Origin: Nonomuraea angiospora
GTDB lineage: Bacteria > Actinomycetota > Actinomycetes > Streptosporangiales > Streptosporangiaceae
Assembly: GCF_014873145.1 (NCBI RefSeq)
Contig: NZ_JADBEK010000001.1
Span: 4,836,001-4,900,000 of the forward strand
Direction of reading: 5' to 3'
Length of the DNA: 64,000 bases
Below the pieces are notes generated by a model. It made no database searches, was not told the DNA's origin, and worked only from the letters and a program-made list of their open reading frames with translations. The position numbers were made by a program, and so were the translations under genes. Each line of letters begins with the position of its first letter. Positions within the stretch are counted from its first letter, which is position 1. Below are positions 20,396 to 27,417 of the stretch, piece after piece.

Positions 20396-21843
20396 GCCGC
20401 CACCTCCAGACCTTCGCCGAACCAGGTCCTCAGGGCCTCGTCGAGCGTCTCGTCGGGCTCGCCCGCCCAGGCCACGTAGCCGTCGGGGCGCACGAGGACG
20501 GCGCCGTCGCCCTCGAAGGGCACCACGTGCACGCGCCCGTGCCGCACGCGCAGGCCGCCCGTCCCGTCGAGCAGCATGGGCCACGCGCGGGCGGCCGGCC
20601 CGGCCGGCAGGTCGGCCAGGAACCGGCCCGCCAGGGGGTGCGCCGGCGCGGGCACCGGGTAGGCCAGGTCCGCTCCGGCCATCATGGCGGCGATGCGGCG
20701 GCGGGCGCCGTCGTCGCCCAGCAGCTCGCCGAACACCTCGCGCAGGGCCGTGATCTCGGGTCCCGGCGCGGCCAGCGCGAGCTGCGCCTGGGTGTGCACG
20801 GCGACCCGCAGGGCGGCGGGGCGGCGCTCGGCGTCGTAGGTGTCGAGCAGGCCCGGCGGCGCCCAGCCCAGCACCTCGGCGGCCAGCTTCCAGGCCAGGT
20901 TGGCGGCGTCCTGCAGGCCGAGGTTGAGGCCGGGCGCGCCCATGGCCGAGTGGACGTGCGCGGCGTCGCCCACCACGAAGACCCTGCCCTCCCGGTAGCG
21001 GTCGGCGACGCGGGTGTTGCGGCCGTTGAGCCGCCTGAGCAGGTGCGGGCCCTCGCCGGTGGGCTCGGCGAGCGGCAGGTCGGCGCCGAGCACGCGGGCC
21101 AGGCCGGCGCGCAGCTCGCCGACGGTCATCGGCACGTCGTCGCCGGGCGCGCGGGCGTCCCATTCCATGGCGCTGACCAGCAGCGTCCCGGGGCCCGCGG
21201 GGAGGATCGCGTACGCGCCGCGCTCGGTCCTGTGCCAGGCGTACATCACGTACGTGCCCAGCCCCGGCACCTCCAGCTCCACCGTGCCGGGCCGGATCAC
21301 CGCGCCCGGCACGCTGACGTGGGCGCTGCGGCTCACGACGTCGGTCGAGGTGACGCCGGGGAAAGCGATGCCCGCTAGCTTCCTGACCGTGCTGTGCGCG
21401 CCGTCGCAGCCGACCAGGTAGCGGGTGCGCAGCTCGTACGCGCCCTCGGGCCCCCGGAGCTCCGCCGAGACGCCGTGGGGATCCTGGGTGAAGCCGAGCA
21501 GCTCGTGCCCGCGCCTGATCTCCACGCCCAGCTCGACCGCCCGCCGCTCGATCAGCTCCTCCAGGGCGGGCTGCTTGATCCCCATCCCGTACAGCGGGTT
21601 GTCCTCCAGCCCGGCCAGGTCCAGCGGCAGCGCGCCGAACACGAAGCCCGGCATCGGCGCGTCCCGCGCGGCCAGGCCGCGCTGGTGGAGCAGCCTGACG
21701 ACCTGGCCGACGATCCCGTTGGCCTTGGGCTGGTCGCTGCGCCGGGGCAGGCGCTCGACGACGGTCGGGCGCACGCCGGCCAGCGCCAGCTCGCAGGCCA
21801 GCATCAGCCCGTTGGGGCCGCCGCCGATGATCAAGATGTCCAT
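20392..21843 (-). CDS. FAD-dependent aromatic monooxygenase (PHBH/RdmE type)
   Basis: 483 residues of the class A flavoprotein hydroxylase fold: N-terminal ADP-binding MDILIIGGGPNGLMLACELA, middle YLVGCDGAHSTVRKLAGI (the DG motif), and GRVFVVGDAAHVHSAMGAPG with the GD motif that binds FAD ribityl. A thioredoxin-like C-terminal region follows, as in RdmE/PgaE and pentachlorophenol hydroxylases. Cytosolic NAD(P)H-dependent ring hydroxylase or antibiotic-inactivating enzyme; substrate unknown. ATG at 21843 sits 6 bases after GAGGAG, whereas ATG at 21849 abuts that site. Cotranscribed behind a TetR gene (10-bp gap). Confidence 0.92.
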   Translation of the reverse strand: MDILIIGGGPNGLMLACELALAGVRPTVVERLPRRSDQPKANGIVGQVVRLLHQRGLAARDAPMPGFVFGALPLDLAGLEDNPLYGMGIKQPALEELIERRAVELGVEIRRGHELLGFTQDPHGVSAELRGPEGAYELRTRYLVGCDGAHSTVRKLAGIAFPGVTSTDVVSRSAHVSVPGAVIRPGTVELEVPGLGTYVMYAWHRTERGAYAILPAGPGTLLVSAMEWDARAPGDDVPMTVGELRAGLARVLGADLPLAEPTGEGPHLLRRLNGRNTRVADRYREGRVFVVGDAAHVHSAMGAPGLNLGLQDAANLAWKLAAEVLGWAPPGLLDTYDAERRPAALRVAVHTQAQLALAAPGPEITALREVFGELLGDDGARRRIAAMMAGADLAYPVPAPAHPLAGRFLADLPAGPAARAWPMLLDGTGGLRVRHGRVHVVPFEGDGAVLVRPDGYVAWAGEPDETLDEALRTWFGEGLEVAA

Positions 21844-21853
21844 GCGCATCTCC

Positions 21854-22459
21854 TCAGAGGGAAGGGTCGGGCAGCCCCGCGGCCAGCGCGCGCAGGGCCT
21901 CCCGCAGCAGGGGTACGAGCGGGACCGGCGGGTCGGAGCGCAGCCAGTGGGCGACGGCCACCTGCACGGCGGAGCCCACGGCGACGGCGACGAGGTGGGG
22001 GTAGAGGTCGCGGGCGGGGTCGGTGCCGGTGCGCTCGGCCACGGCCGCGGCCAGCTCGCTGTTCCCGGCGAACACCGCCTGCAGCGACTCGGCCCGCAGC
22101 GCGGACTCCTCCGCCAGCATCCTGATGCTCGCCAGCACGTCGGGATCGGGCGGCACGTCCGTGCGGGCCAGCGCCCAGGGCTCGACCATGGCCTCGGTCA
22201 GCGCCTCCCACAGCGGCTCCTCCGGCGGCCGCGCCCGCAGCGCCGCCACGGAACGCGTGATGCGGTCGGTGTGGCGGGCGGCGATCGCCTCGTACTTGCT
22301 GGAGAAGTAGTTGTTGAACGTGCGGGGCGAGACGCCGACCTCGGCCGCGATGTCCTCGACGCGTACGCGCTCCAGCCCGCGCTCGTGCGCCAGCCGGAGG
22401 GCGGCCGTCATCAGCGCCTCGCGCGTGGCCTGCTTCTTCCGCTCTCTCAACCCGCTCAT
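21854..22459 (-). CDS. TetR/AcrR family regulator
   Basis: 201 residues. The N-terminal TetR helix-turn-helix is clear (RKKQATREALMTAALRLAHE, then VRVEDIAAEVGVSPRTFNNY). The C-terminal ligand domain is of the AcrR-type. It is the first gene of a two-gene unit with the flavin monooxygenase and very likely represses both. A dyad at 22481-22493 lies in its own upstream region and is the candidate operator. Confidence 0.94.
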   Translation of the reverse strand: MSGLRERKKQATREALMTAALRLAHERGLERVRVEDIAAEVGVSPRTFNNYFSSKYEAIAARHTDRITRSVAALRARPPEEPLWEALTEAMVEPWALARTDVPPDPDVLASIRMLAEESALRAESLQAVFAGNSELAAAVAERTGTDPARDLYPHLVAVAVGSAVQVAVAHWLRSDPPVPLVPLLREALRALAAGLPDPSL

Positions 22460-22480
22460 GGACTCACCGTACGAGAAAAG

Positions 22481-22493
22481 TGCGGAGTCCGCA
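22481..22493. promoter_or_regulatory. candidate TetR operator
   Basis: TGCGGAGTCCGCA is a 6-bp-arm palindrome about a central G. It lies 21 bp upstream of the tetR start in AT-richer DNA. A weaker related half-site (GGACTACGCA) follows at 22501-22510. The assignment to the adjacent TetR protein is by position only. Confidence 0.55.
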
Positions 22494-22517
22494 AATTTTC
22501 GGACTACGCATGTTTTA

Positions 22518-22549
22518 TCTAACGGATGACCGAGCCCAGGCGCGTTAGA
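22518..22549. promoter_or_regulatory. inverted repeat TCTAACG-N18-CGTTAGA before the ABATE gene
   Basis: The arms are perfect (8 bp if the flanking A/T pair is counted) and end 8 bp before the ABATE start codon. The same arms and spacing recur at 23154-23185 before the VOC gene, and with one mismatch at 23117-23148. This is a likely operator for the CGNR/ABATE regulator or overlapping promoter elements. Confidence 0.6.
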
Positions 22550-22557
22550 TTGGAGAC

Positions 22558-23121
22558 ATGTCCCTGACCCTCGAATTCGTCAGCACGATCAGGGCCGAGC
22601 GGTCCGGATCGGTCGACAGGCTGGCCGACACGGACTCCATGACGGCCTGGGTGCGGACGCACGCGCCCGACCTCGGCGACCTCACCGTCACCGAGGAGCT
22701 GCGCCAGGAGACGGTGCGCCTGCGCCAGGCCGTACGCGCCCTGTTCGCCAGGGCCGTCGCGCCGGGCCCGCCGAGCCGGGCGGACGCGGCGAGCCTGCCC
22801 GGGTTCGAGGAGTCGCTGGCCCTGGTCAACGCCACCGCCCTGGCCGCCCCCACCGCGCCCCAACTGCGCTGGAACGGCGAGCCGTCCCTCGACACCGCGC
22901 CCGCGACGGAGGCCGGCCCCGGCGCGCGGCTGCTGGCCAGGCTCGCCACGGCGGCCGTCGAGTTCCTGGCGGGGCCGGACCGCGCCCTGGTCCGCAGCTG
23001 CCAGGCCCCGCGCTGCGTGCTCTATTTCGTCAAGGAGCACCCGCGCCAGGAGTGGTGCTCGACGGGCTGCGGCAACCGCGCCCGGGCGGCCAGGCACTAC
23101 AGGGAGCACAAGAAAATCTAA
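22558..23121 (+). CDS. ABATE / CGNR zinc-finger transcriptional regulator
   Basis: 187 residues. The N-terminal ABATE domain starts LEFVSTIRAERSGSVDRLAD. The C-terminal CGNR zinc finger has C..PRC...F and EWCSTGCGNRARAARHY, giving the Cys ligands and the CGNR signature. Proteins of this type are presumed stress-responsive DNA-binding regulators. It leads a probable unit with the VOC and PPOX genes. Identically spaced inverted repeats lie before it and before the VOC gene, suggesting autoregulation plus control of those genes. Confidence 0.92.
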   Translation: MSLTLEFVSTIRAERSGSVDRLADTDSMTAWVRTHAPDLGDLTVTEELRQETVRLRQAVRALFARAVAPGPPSRADAASLPGFEESLALVNATALAAPTAPQLRWNGEPSLDTAPATEAGPGARLLARLATAAVEFLAGPDRALVRSCQAPRCVLYFVKEHPRQEWCSTGCGNRARAARHYREHKKI

Positions 23122-23185
23122 CGCTTGCAAGCCAAGTTTGCCGTTATAGTCTTTCTAACGGCAACTCGACCGAGCATGCGTTAGA
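23117..23185. promoter_or_regulatory. two further TCTAACG-N18-CGTTA(G/T)A sites before the VOC gene
   Basis: One site spans 23117-23148 (right arm CGTTATA, one mismatch) and overlaps the ABATE stop codon. A perfect one spans 23154-23185 and ends 10 bp before the VOC start. Each is 32 bp long like the copy at 22518, and two share the spacer word GACCGAGC. A TATAGT at 23145-23150 could be a -10 box. Confidence 0.6.
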
Positions 23186-23195
23186 GGAGTGGGAA

Positions 23196-23639
23196 ATGTC
23201 CTTTCAGACCGGGCACGTCGGGCTCAACGTCACCGATCTCGACAAGTCCAAAGAGTTCTACACACGGGTCTTCGGCTTCACGCTGGCGGGCGAGTCGCAC
23301 GAGGACGGCCGCCGGTACGCGTTCCTGACCCAGGACGGCACGCTGGTGCTGACGCTCTGGCAGCAGAGCGCGGGCCGCTTCGAGGCCGCCCGCCCGGGGC
23401 TGCACCACCTGTCGTTCCAGGTGGCGGACCTCGACGCGGTACGCCGGGCGGAGACGGTGATCAGGGAGATCGGCGCGACCCTCTACCACGACGGCGTCGT
23501 GCCGCACCGCGAGGGCGCCTCGTCGGGTGGCGTGTTCTTCGCCGACCCCGACGGCATCCGGCTGGAGATCTTCGCCCCGGACGGCGCGGGTGACCGGCCC
23601 GCGCCCAGCTCCGAGGCGCCGACCTGCGGGTTCTTCTAA
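23196..23639 (+). CDS. VOC family protein (glyoxalase/dioxygenase fold)
   Basis: 147 residues with the paired beta-alpha-beta-beta-beta modules of the vicinal oxygen chelate fold: HVGLNVTDLDKSKEFYTRVF (metal-ligand His near residue 7), GLHHLSFQVADLDAV and GGVFFADPDGIRLEIFAP with a C-terminal acidic ligand. Typical roles are lyase, isomerase, fosfomycin- or bleomycin-type resistance; none can be singled out. ATG at 23196 follows GAGGAG. Its stop overlaps the next start by one base (TAATG), so the two are coupled. Confidence 0.9.
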   Translation: MSFQTGHVGLNVTDLDKSKEFYTRVFGFTLAGESHEDGRRYAFLTQDGTLVLTLWQQSAGRFEAARPGLHHLSFQVADLDAVRRAETVIREIGATLYHDGVVPHREGASSGGVFFADPDGIRLEIFAPDGAGDRPAPSSEAPTCGFF

Positions 23640-24496
23640 TGAGACATCCGGGCGAGATCGCCGTGCAGCGCCGGGCGGGAGTGCGGCTGGAGGACCATGG
23701 GAGCTCGCGGACCCGCCCGGAGATCCCGGAGCCGGCGGCCGAGTTCCTGCGGAACCAGCACATGATCGTCCTGGGCGCGGCCGACGACGGCGGCCGCGTG
23801 TGGGCGGGCGTGCTCACGGGCCCCGCGGGGTTCGCCTCCGCGGCGGACGACCGCACGATCGTGCTGCGCGCCCTGCCGGGGGCCGACGACCCCCTGCACG
23901 GGCTGTTCGAGCGGGAACGGGACATCGGCCTGATCGCCATCGAGCCGCACACGCGGCGCCGGATGCGCGTGAACGGCACCGCCGTGCGGGCCGGCGACGC
24001 CCTGGTGGTGTGGACGGAGCAGGTCTACTCCAACTGCCCCAAGTACATCCAGACCCGCTCCCCCACCTCCGCTCCGGGCGAGCCCGCGGGGCTGGGGCGC
24101 GGGAGCTCGCTGACCGACCGGCACCGCGGGTGGATCGCGGAGGCGGACACGTTCTTCATCGCCACGCGGGCCGAAGGGCTCGGGGCGGACGTGTCACACC
24201 GAGGCGGCAACCCCGGATTCGTCCGGGTGACGGGGGCGCGCTCGCTGGAGTTCCCCGACTACCAGGGCAACTCGATGTACATGACGCTGGGCAACCTGGA
24301 GCTGGACCCGGCGGCGGGGCTGCTGTTCGTGGACTGGGAGCATGGGGAGACGCTGCAGCTCACGGGCCGGGCCCGGGTGGAATGGGGGGATCGGCGGACG
24401 GTGCGCTTCGAGCTGGACGAGTATGCGCACCTGGGCGGGACCGTGTCGGCCGGCTGGACGGCTCCGGGGTATCACCGTTTCAACCCGCCGGTCTAG
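23639..24496 (+). CDS. pyridoxamine 5'-phosphate oxidase-like FMN-binding protein
   Basis: 285 residues. It contains the split-barrel flavin-binding pattern seen in PPOX-like proteins: AAEFLRNQHMIVLGAADDGG, GRVWAGVLTGPAGF, NCPKYIQTRSP, the FFIATRAEG.GADVSHRGGN signature and YQGNSMYMTLGNL. This long subfamily, often annotated as pyridoxamine 5'-phosphate oxidase family, commonly accompanies redox genes, but its substrate is unknown. It is cotranslated with the VOC gene and belongs to the ABATE-regulated unit. Confidence 0.88.
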   Translation: MRHPGEIAVQRRAGVRLEDHGSSRTRPEIPEPAAEFLRNQHMIVLGAADDGGRVWAGVLTGPAGFASAADDRTIVLRALPGADDPLHGLFERERDIGLIAIEPHTRRRMRVNGTAVRAGDALVVWTEQVYSNCPKYIQTRSPTSAPGEPAGLGRGSSLTDRHRGWIAEADTFFIATRAEGLGADVSHRGGNPGFVRVTGARSLEFPDYQGNSMYMTLGNLELDPAAGLLFVDWEHGETLQLTGRARVEWGDRRTVRFELDEYAHLGGTVSAGWTAPGYHRFNPPV

Positions 24497-24544
24497 GAAC
24501 GCCGGAACTCCAGCCCGCGCACGGCCGATCGCGGACCCGCGAGG

Positions 24545-24787
24545 TCACATCCACGAGTCCGCGATCGGCACCGCGCTGTAGTCCTCCCCCGCGACCGGGC
24601 GGATCTCCTCCCAGTGCACCCATCGCGCGCCCTCGCTCGCCCGCGGCGGCCAGAGCAGGAATCCCCATCGCACCCCTTCGGCGTCGTCGCCCCAGGCCAG
24701 CAGGTAGCGGGCCGTCGTGGCGTGCTCCACGACGGGCGGGCGCCAGAGCTCGGGCAGGTCCTGCGTGTCGATATCCATACCGATCAT
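24545..24787 (-). CDS. small hypothetical protein
   Basis: 80 residues, not recognised. The sequence is Trp- and Pro-rich (ELWRPPVVEHATTARYLLAW, WGFLLWPPRA), soluble in character and shows genome-typical third-position GC. ATG at 24787 or ATG at 24778 may be used; neither has a clear ribosome site. It is divergent from a TetR gene across 75 bp that contain two dyads, which argues that the frame is a real, regulated gene. Confidence 0.55.
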   Translation of the reverse strand: MIGMDIDTQDLPELWRPPVVEHATTARYLLAWGDDAEGVRWGFLLWPPRASEGARWVHWEEIRPVAGEDYSAVPIADSWM

Positions 24788-24792
24788 TATAC

Positions 24793-24854
24793 GAACACGT
24801 ATTCGATATCTCCAGGAGTGCTAGGCTATGACTGAATATCCGATCCAGTCATAG
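24793..24854. promoter_or_regulatory. two dyads in the divergent TetR intergenic region
   Basis: CTATGACTG (24826-24834) and CAGTCATAG (24846-24854) form a perfect 9-bp inverted repeat with an 11-base spacer, ending 8 bp before the tetR start. A second near-palindrome, GAACACGTATTC at 24793-24804, lies 5 bp before the start of the small divergent gene. The position suggests TetR operators for both promoters. Confidence 0.6.
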
Positions 24855-24862
24855 GGACACAC

Positions 24863-25459
24863 ATGGCTGTGGCATTCACGACCGAGGAGCGGGCGCGCAT
24901 CACCGCGTCCCTCCTCGACACCGCCGAAGAGCTCTTCGCCACCCAGGGGCTGAAGAAGACCTCGCTCGACGAGCTGGTCGCGGCCTCGGGCATCGCCAAG
25001 GGCAGCTTCTACGCGTTCTTCGAGTCCAAGGAGGAGCTGTACAAGGAGGTGATGATCCGCAGGGCGCCCATGCTCGGCAAGCGGCTGGCCGCGGCCCTGG
25101 ACCGGCCGCCCGGCGTCGAGGCGCTCGCCCACATCATGCGCGAGCTGATCGACGTGCTCACGACCGACCCGTTCTACCGGCGGCTGCTCACCCGGCCCGA
25201 GGAGCTGGAGGCGGTGGCGCGCAGGGTCGGAGCCGAGGAGGTCGCCCGCGTCACGCCCCACCTGCTGACGCCGCTGCTCGACTACCTCGCGCGGGGGCAG
25301 GCCGACGGCGTCATCGTCGCGGACGTCCCGCCCGAGGTGCTGGTCGGCGTGCTGCGCACGGCCGGCCTGCTGGTGCTCAACCGCGACAGGTTCGGGCCCG
25401 ACCACTCCCAGGTGGTCGAGGCCACCATCAACACGCTGGCCAGGGGGCTCGTCGCATGA
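24863..25459 (+). CDS. TetR/AcrR family regulator
   Basis: 198 residues. N-terminal helix-turn-helix: ITASLLDTAEELFATQGLKK then TSLDELVAASGIAKGSFYAF, close to the TetR consensus. The C-terminal part is a helical ligand domain. It overlaps the following DUF6653 gene by an ATGA and is divergent from the small hypothetical gene. Autoregulation through the 24826-24854 inverted repeat is inferred. Confidence 0.93.
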   Translation: MAVAFTTEERARITASLLDTAEELFATQGLKKTSLDELVAASGIAKGSFYAFFESKEELYKEVMIRRAPMLGKRLAAALDRPPGVEALAHIMRELIDVLTTDPFYRRLLTRPEELEAVARRVGAEEVARVTPHLLTPLLDYLARGQADGVIVADVPPEVLVGVLRTAGLLVLNRDRFGPDHSQVVEATINTLARGLVA

Positions 25460-25941
25460 ATGTGCTGAAGAAGTACGCGCAGGCCGCGGGCATGACGGAC
25501 GAGGCGTGGAAGCGGCACGCCAACCCGTGGAGCGTCTGGACCCGGTTCGCGGCCATCCCGCTGATGATCGCGGCCATCTGGAGCAGGGAGTGGCTCGGCT
25601 GGTGGGCCCTCGTCCCGGTGGGCCTGGTCGTCGTCTGGCTGGCGGTCAATCCGCACGTCTTCCCGGCGGTCGAGCAGCCTGGCAGCTGGTCGGCCCGGGG
25701 CATCTACGGCGAGAAGCTGTGGCTGCGCGACCGGTCGCTGGTCACCGGCGACCACCGAAACGTGCAGCGGCTGCTCATCGGGGTGGGCGCGGCGGGGTTC
25801 GCGCTGCTCATCTGGGGGCTGATCGCGCTCGACGGCTGGCCGACGGTGTTCGGCGCCACGCTGATCACGCTCGGCCAGCTCTGGCGCATCGACCGGCTCG
25901 GCCAGCTCTACCTGGCCCACCGCGACACCGCTCCCGAGTAA
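25456..25941 (+). CDS. DUF6653 family membrane protein
   Basis: 161 residues with the DUF6653-like N-terminus MTDEAWKRHANPWSVWTRFA and about four hydrophobic helices in two pairs: IPLMIAAIW/WWALVPVGLVVVWLAV and LLIGVGAAGFALLIWGLIAL/TVFGATLITLGQLW. A conserved NPHVFP follows helix 2. Function unknown. Translationally coupled to the TetR gene (ATGA), so it is probably the target or effector partner of that regulator. Confidence 0.82.
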   Translation: MNVLKKYAQAAGMTDEAWKRHANPWSVWTRFAAIPLMIAAIWSREWLGWWALVPVGLVVVWLAVNPHVFPAVEQPGSWSARGIYGEKLWLRDRSLVTGDHRNVQRLLIGVGAAGFALLIWGLIALDGWPTVFGATLITLGQLWRIDRLGQLYLAHRDTAPE

Positions 25942-25956
25942 GGGCTCCAACGAGAA

Positions 25957-25991
25957 ACCGCCCCTGCCCATCGGAGTGGGCCAGAGGCGGT
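25957..25991. terminator. imperfect hairpin between DUF6653 gene and tRNA-Ala
   Basis: ACCGCCCCTGCCCA pairs with TGGGCCAGAGGCGGT with two single-base bulges around a 6-base loop. It can act for both converging transcripts. Confidence 0.55.
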
Positions 25992-26001
25992 CGGGTCGGG
26001 G

Positions 26002-26074
26002 TGGAGCTATGGGGATTCGAACCCCAGACCTCCTCCATGCCATGGAGGCGCGCTACCAACTGCGCCATAGCCCC
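26002..26074 (-). tRNA. tRNA-Ala (anticodon GGC)
   Basis: A 73-base cloverleaf on the minus strand. Acceptor GGGGCTA pairs with TAGCTCC (one G-T pair), the D arm is GCGC/GCGC, anticodon stem CCTCC/GGAGG encloses ATGGCAT (anticodon GGC), and the T arm TGGGG-TTCGAAT-CCCCA is perfect. The discriminator is A; CCA is not encoded. It reads alanine GCC/GCU codons. It is divergent from the cyclodipeptide synthase gene. Confidence 0.96.
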
Positions 26075-26152
26075 TTGCTGCGTGTACGAGTGTATCCGAC
26101 TTACGGACCCCTCAAGCACACGTTAAAAGGTAGGTATACGGAGAGTAAAAGC

Positions 26153-26863
26153 TTGCTACTGTCCGTTGCCGTGTTCAGCGTGCAACCAGTACCCCTGACC
26201 CCGCGATGCGCTCAGCTCCTCGACCGCCGCGAGCATGCCGTGATCGGCGTCAGCGCGCTCAACGGCTACTTCACCCCCCGCACCATCAGGCACCTCCTCG
26301 GCTGGGCGACCCGGACGTTCGCCCGGGTGCACGTCCTCGTGCCCGGCGTCGAGCTGGCCGGGACGCTGGTCGCCAGGGGGTTCCCGGCGGCCAGGGCCGG
26401 GGCCAAGGCGAGGGCGGCGGCCAACAACACCCGCAACCGGGTGATCCGCGCGCTCGACGCCCTCGACCCGCCCGACGCCACCGTGTTCGACTGGAACGAG
26501 CTGGCCGCCGACCCGGCCTACGAGGGCGCGCGGACGGGGCTGGAGCGGCTGTTCGCCACCGATCCGGTCTTCAGGGAGCACTGCATGGACGCGATACGCC
26601 CGATCGTCGGCACCCCCGAGCTCTCCCGCGAGCAGGCCGAGAGCGCCCTGCCGTTCCTCCTGGCCGAGCTGCCCTTCGTGATCGACAGCCCGTCGATCCT
26701 CGGCACGGGCTCGTCGGTGTTCTGCTACCCCCGGCCGATGCCGATGGTGGACCTGCTCTACGCCGGCCTGCTGCCCGTACGCCCCGCACCCGCGCAGGGA
26801 TTCGTCTCCACCACATTGACAGAGGCGGCCCGGCCCACTCACCATCTCAGTGACTCTATGTAA
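26153..26863 (+). CDS. tRNA-dependent cyclodipeptide synthase
   Basis: 236 residues, near AlbC (239). CDPSs use two aminoacyl-tRNAs to form a diketopiperazine in the cytosol. By manual alignment with AlbC, catalytic Ser37 is Ser34 in HAVIGVSALNGYF, Glu182 is Glu172 in LLAELPFVIDSP, and Tyr202 is Tyr192 in SSVFCYPRPMP. The residue after that Tyr is Pro, as in the XYP subfamily, yet the position equivalent to Asn40 is Asn. AlbC Tyr178 corresponds to Phe168. A basic stretch (AKARAAANNTRNRVIRA) fits the tRNA-binding helix. TTG at 26153 has GGAGAG 7 bases upstream. No cyclodipeptide oxidase, P450 or methyltransferase is adjacent. Product not predictable. Confidence 0.85.
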   Translation: MLLSVAVFSVQPVPLTPRCAQLLDRREHAVIGVSALNGYFTPRTIRHLLGWATRTFARVHVLVPGVELAGTLVARGFPAARAGAKARAAANNTRNRVIRALDALDPPDATVFDWNELAADPAYEGARTGLERLFATDPVFREHCMDAIRPIVGTPELSREQAESALPFLLAELPFVIDSPSILGTGSSVFCYPRPMPMVDLLYAGLLPVRPAPAQGFVSTTLTEAARPTHHLSDSM

Positions 26864-26890
26864 TTATCTCGTCACCAGAGGTGGCCGGCT

Positions 26891-27412
26891 GTGGATGCGA
26901 ATGCCCGAAATGCTGGACATGCGTTCGACACGAGCGACATGGATCACAACGGCTACCTCGACCACCGCGACATGATCGTGGTGGCCTCCGCGCTGTGCGC
27001 CCGGCTCGGGCTCTCCGGGCAGGACGCGCAGCGGGTGACCGACGCGTACGAGCGGGTCTGGCAGTACGCCGTCCGCGCCATCGGCACCGACCCCGAGGGC
27101 CGCATCAGCAGGCGGTCCTACATCGACTACGCGCTAGCCCCTGAGCTCGACCGCACCGAGTTCGTCGCCAACGTGGTCAGGCCGATCACCGACGCCCTCT
27201 GGGACGCGCTCGACGGCGACGGCGACGACCGGCTCGACCGGGCCGAGTTCCTGCGCCTGTGGTCGGCGTACGACGTGGCGGGGGCGGCGTCACGGGCGGC
27301 GTTCGATCGGCTGCGCGGCAACAAGGTGGCGCACGTGTCGAAGGACGGGTTCGCCCAGGCGATGTACGACTTCTACTACAGCTCCGCCACCGCCGCCCCC
27401 ATACTCGGCTGA
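26891..27412 (+). CDS. EF-hand calcium-binding protein (calerythrin-like)
   Basis: 173 residues. The first canonical 12-residue loop is DMDHNGYLDHRD (16-27) and the last clear one is DGDGDDRLDRAE (~110-121). Two intermediate or terminal helix-loop-helix units look degenerate (DPEGRISRRSYID, NKVAHVSKDGFA). This four-EF-hand layout resembles calerythrin/CabD-type prokaryotic calcium sensors or buffers. Start GTG at 26891, with AGAGG upstream. It lies 27 bp after the cyclodipeptide synthase on the same strand, so the two could be cotranscribed; a functional link is not evident. Confidence 0.87.
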   Translation: MDANARNAGHAFDTSDMDHNGYLDHRDMIVVASALCARLGLSGQDAQRVTDAYERVWQYAVRAIGTDPEGRISRRSYIDYALAPELDRTEFVANVVRPITDALWDALDGDGDDRLDRAEFLRLWSAYDVAGAASRAAFDRLRGNKVAHVSKDGFAQAMYDFYYSSATAAPILG

Positions 27413-27417
27413 AGCCC

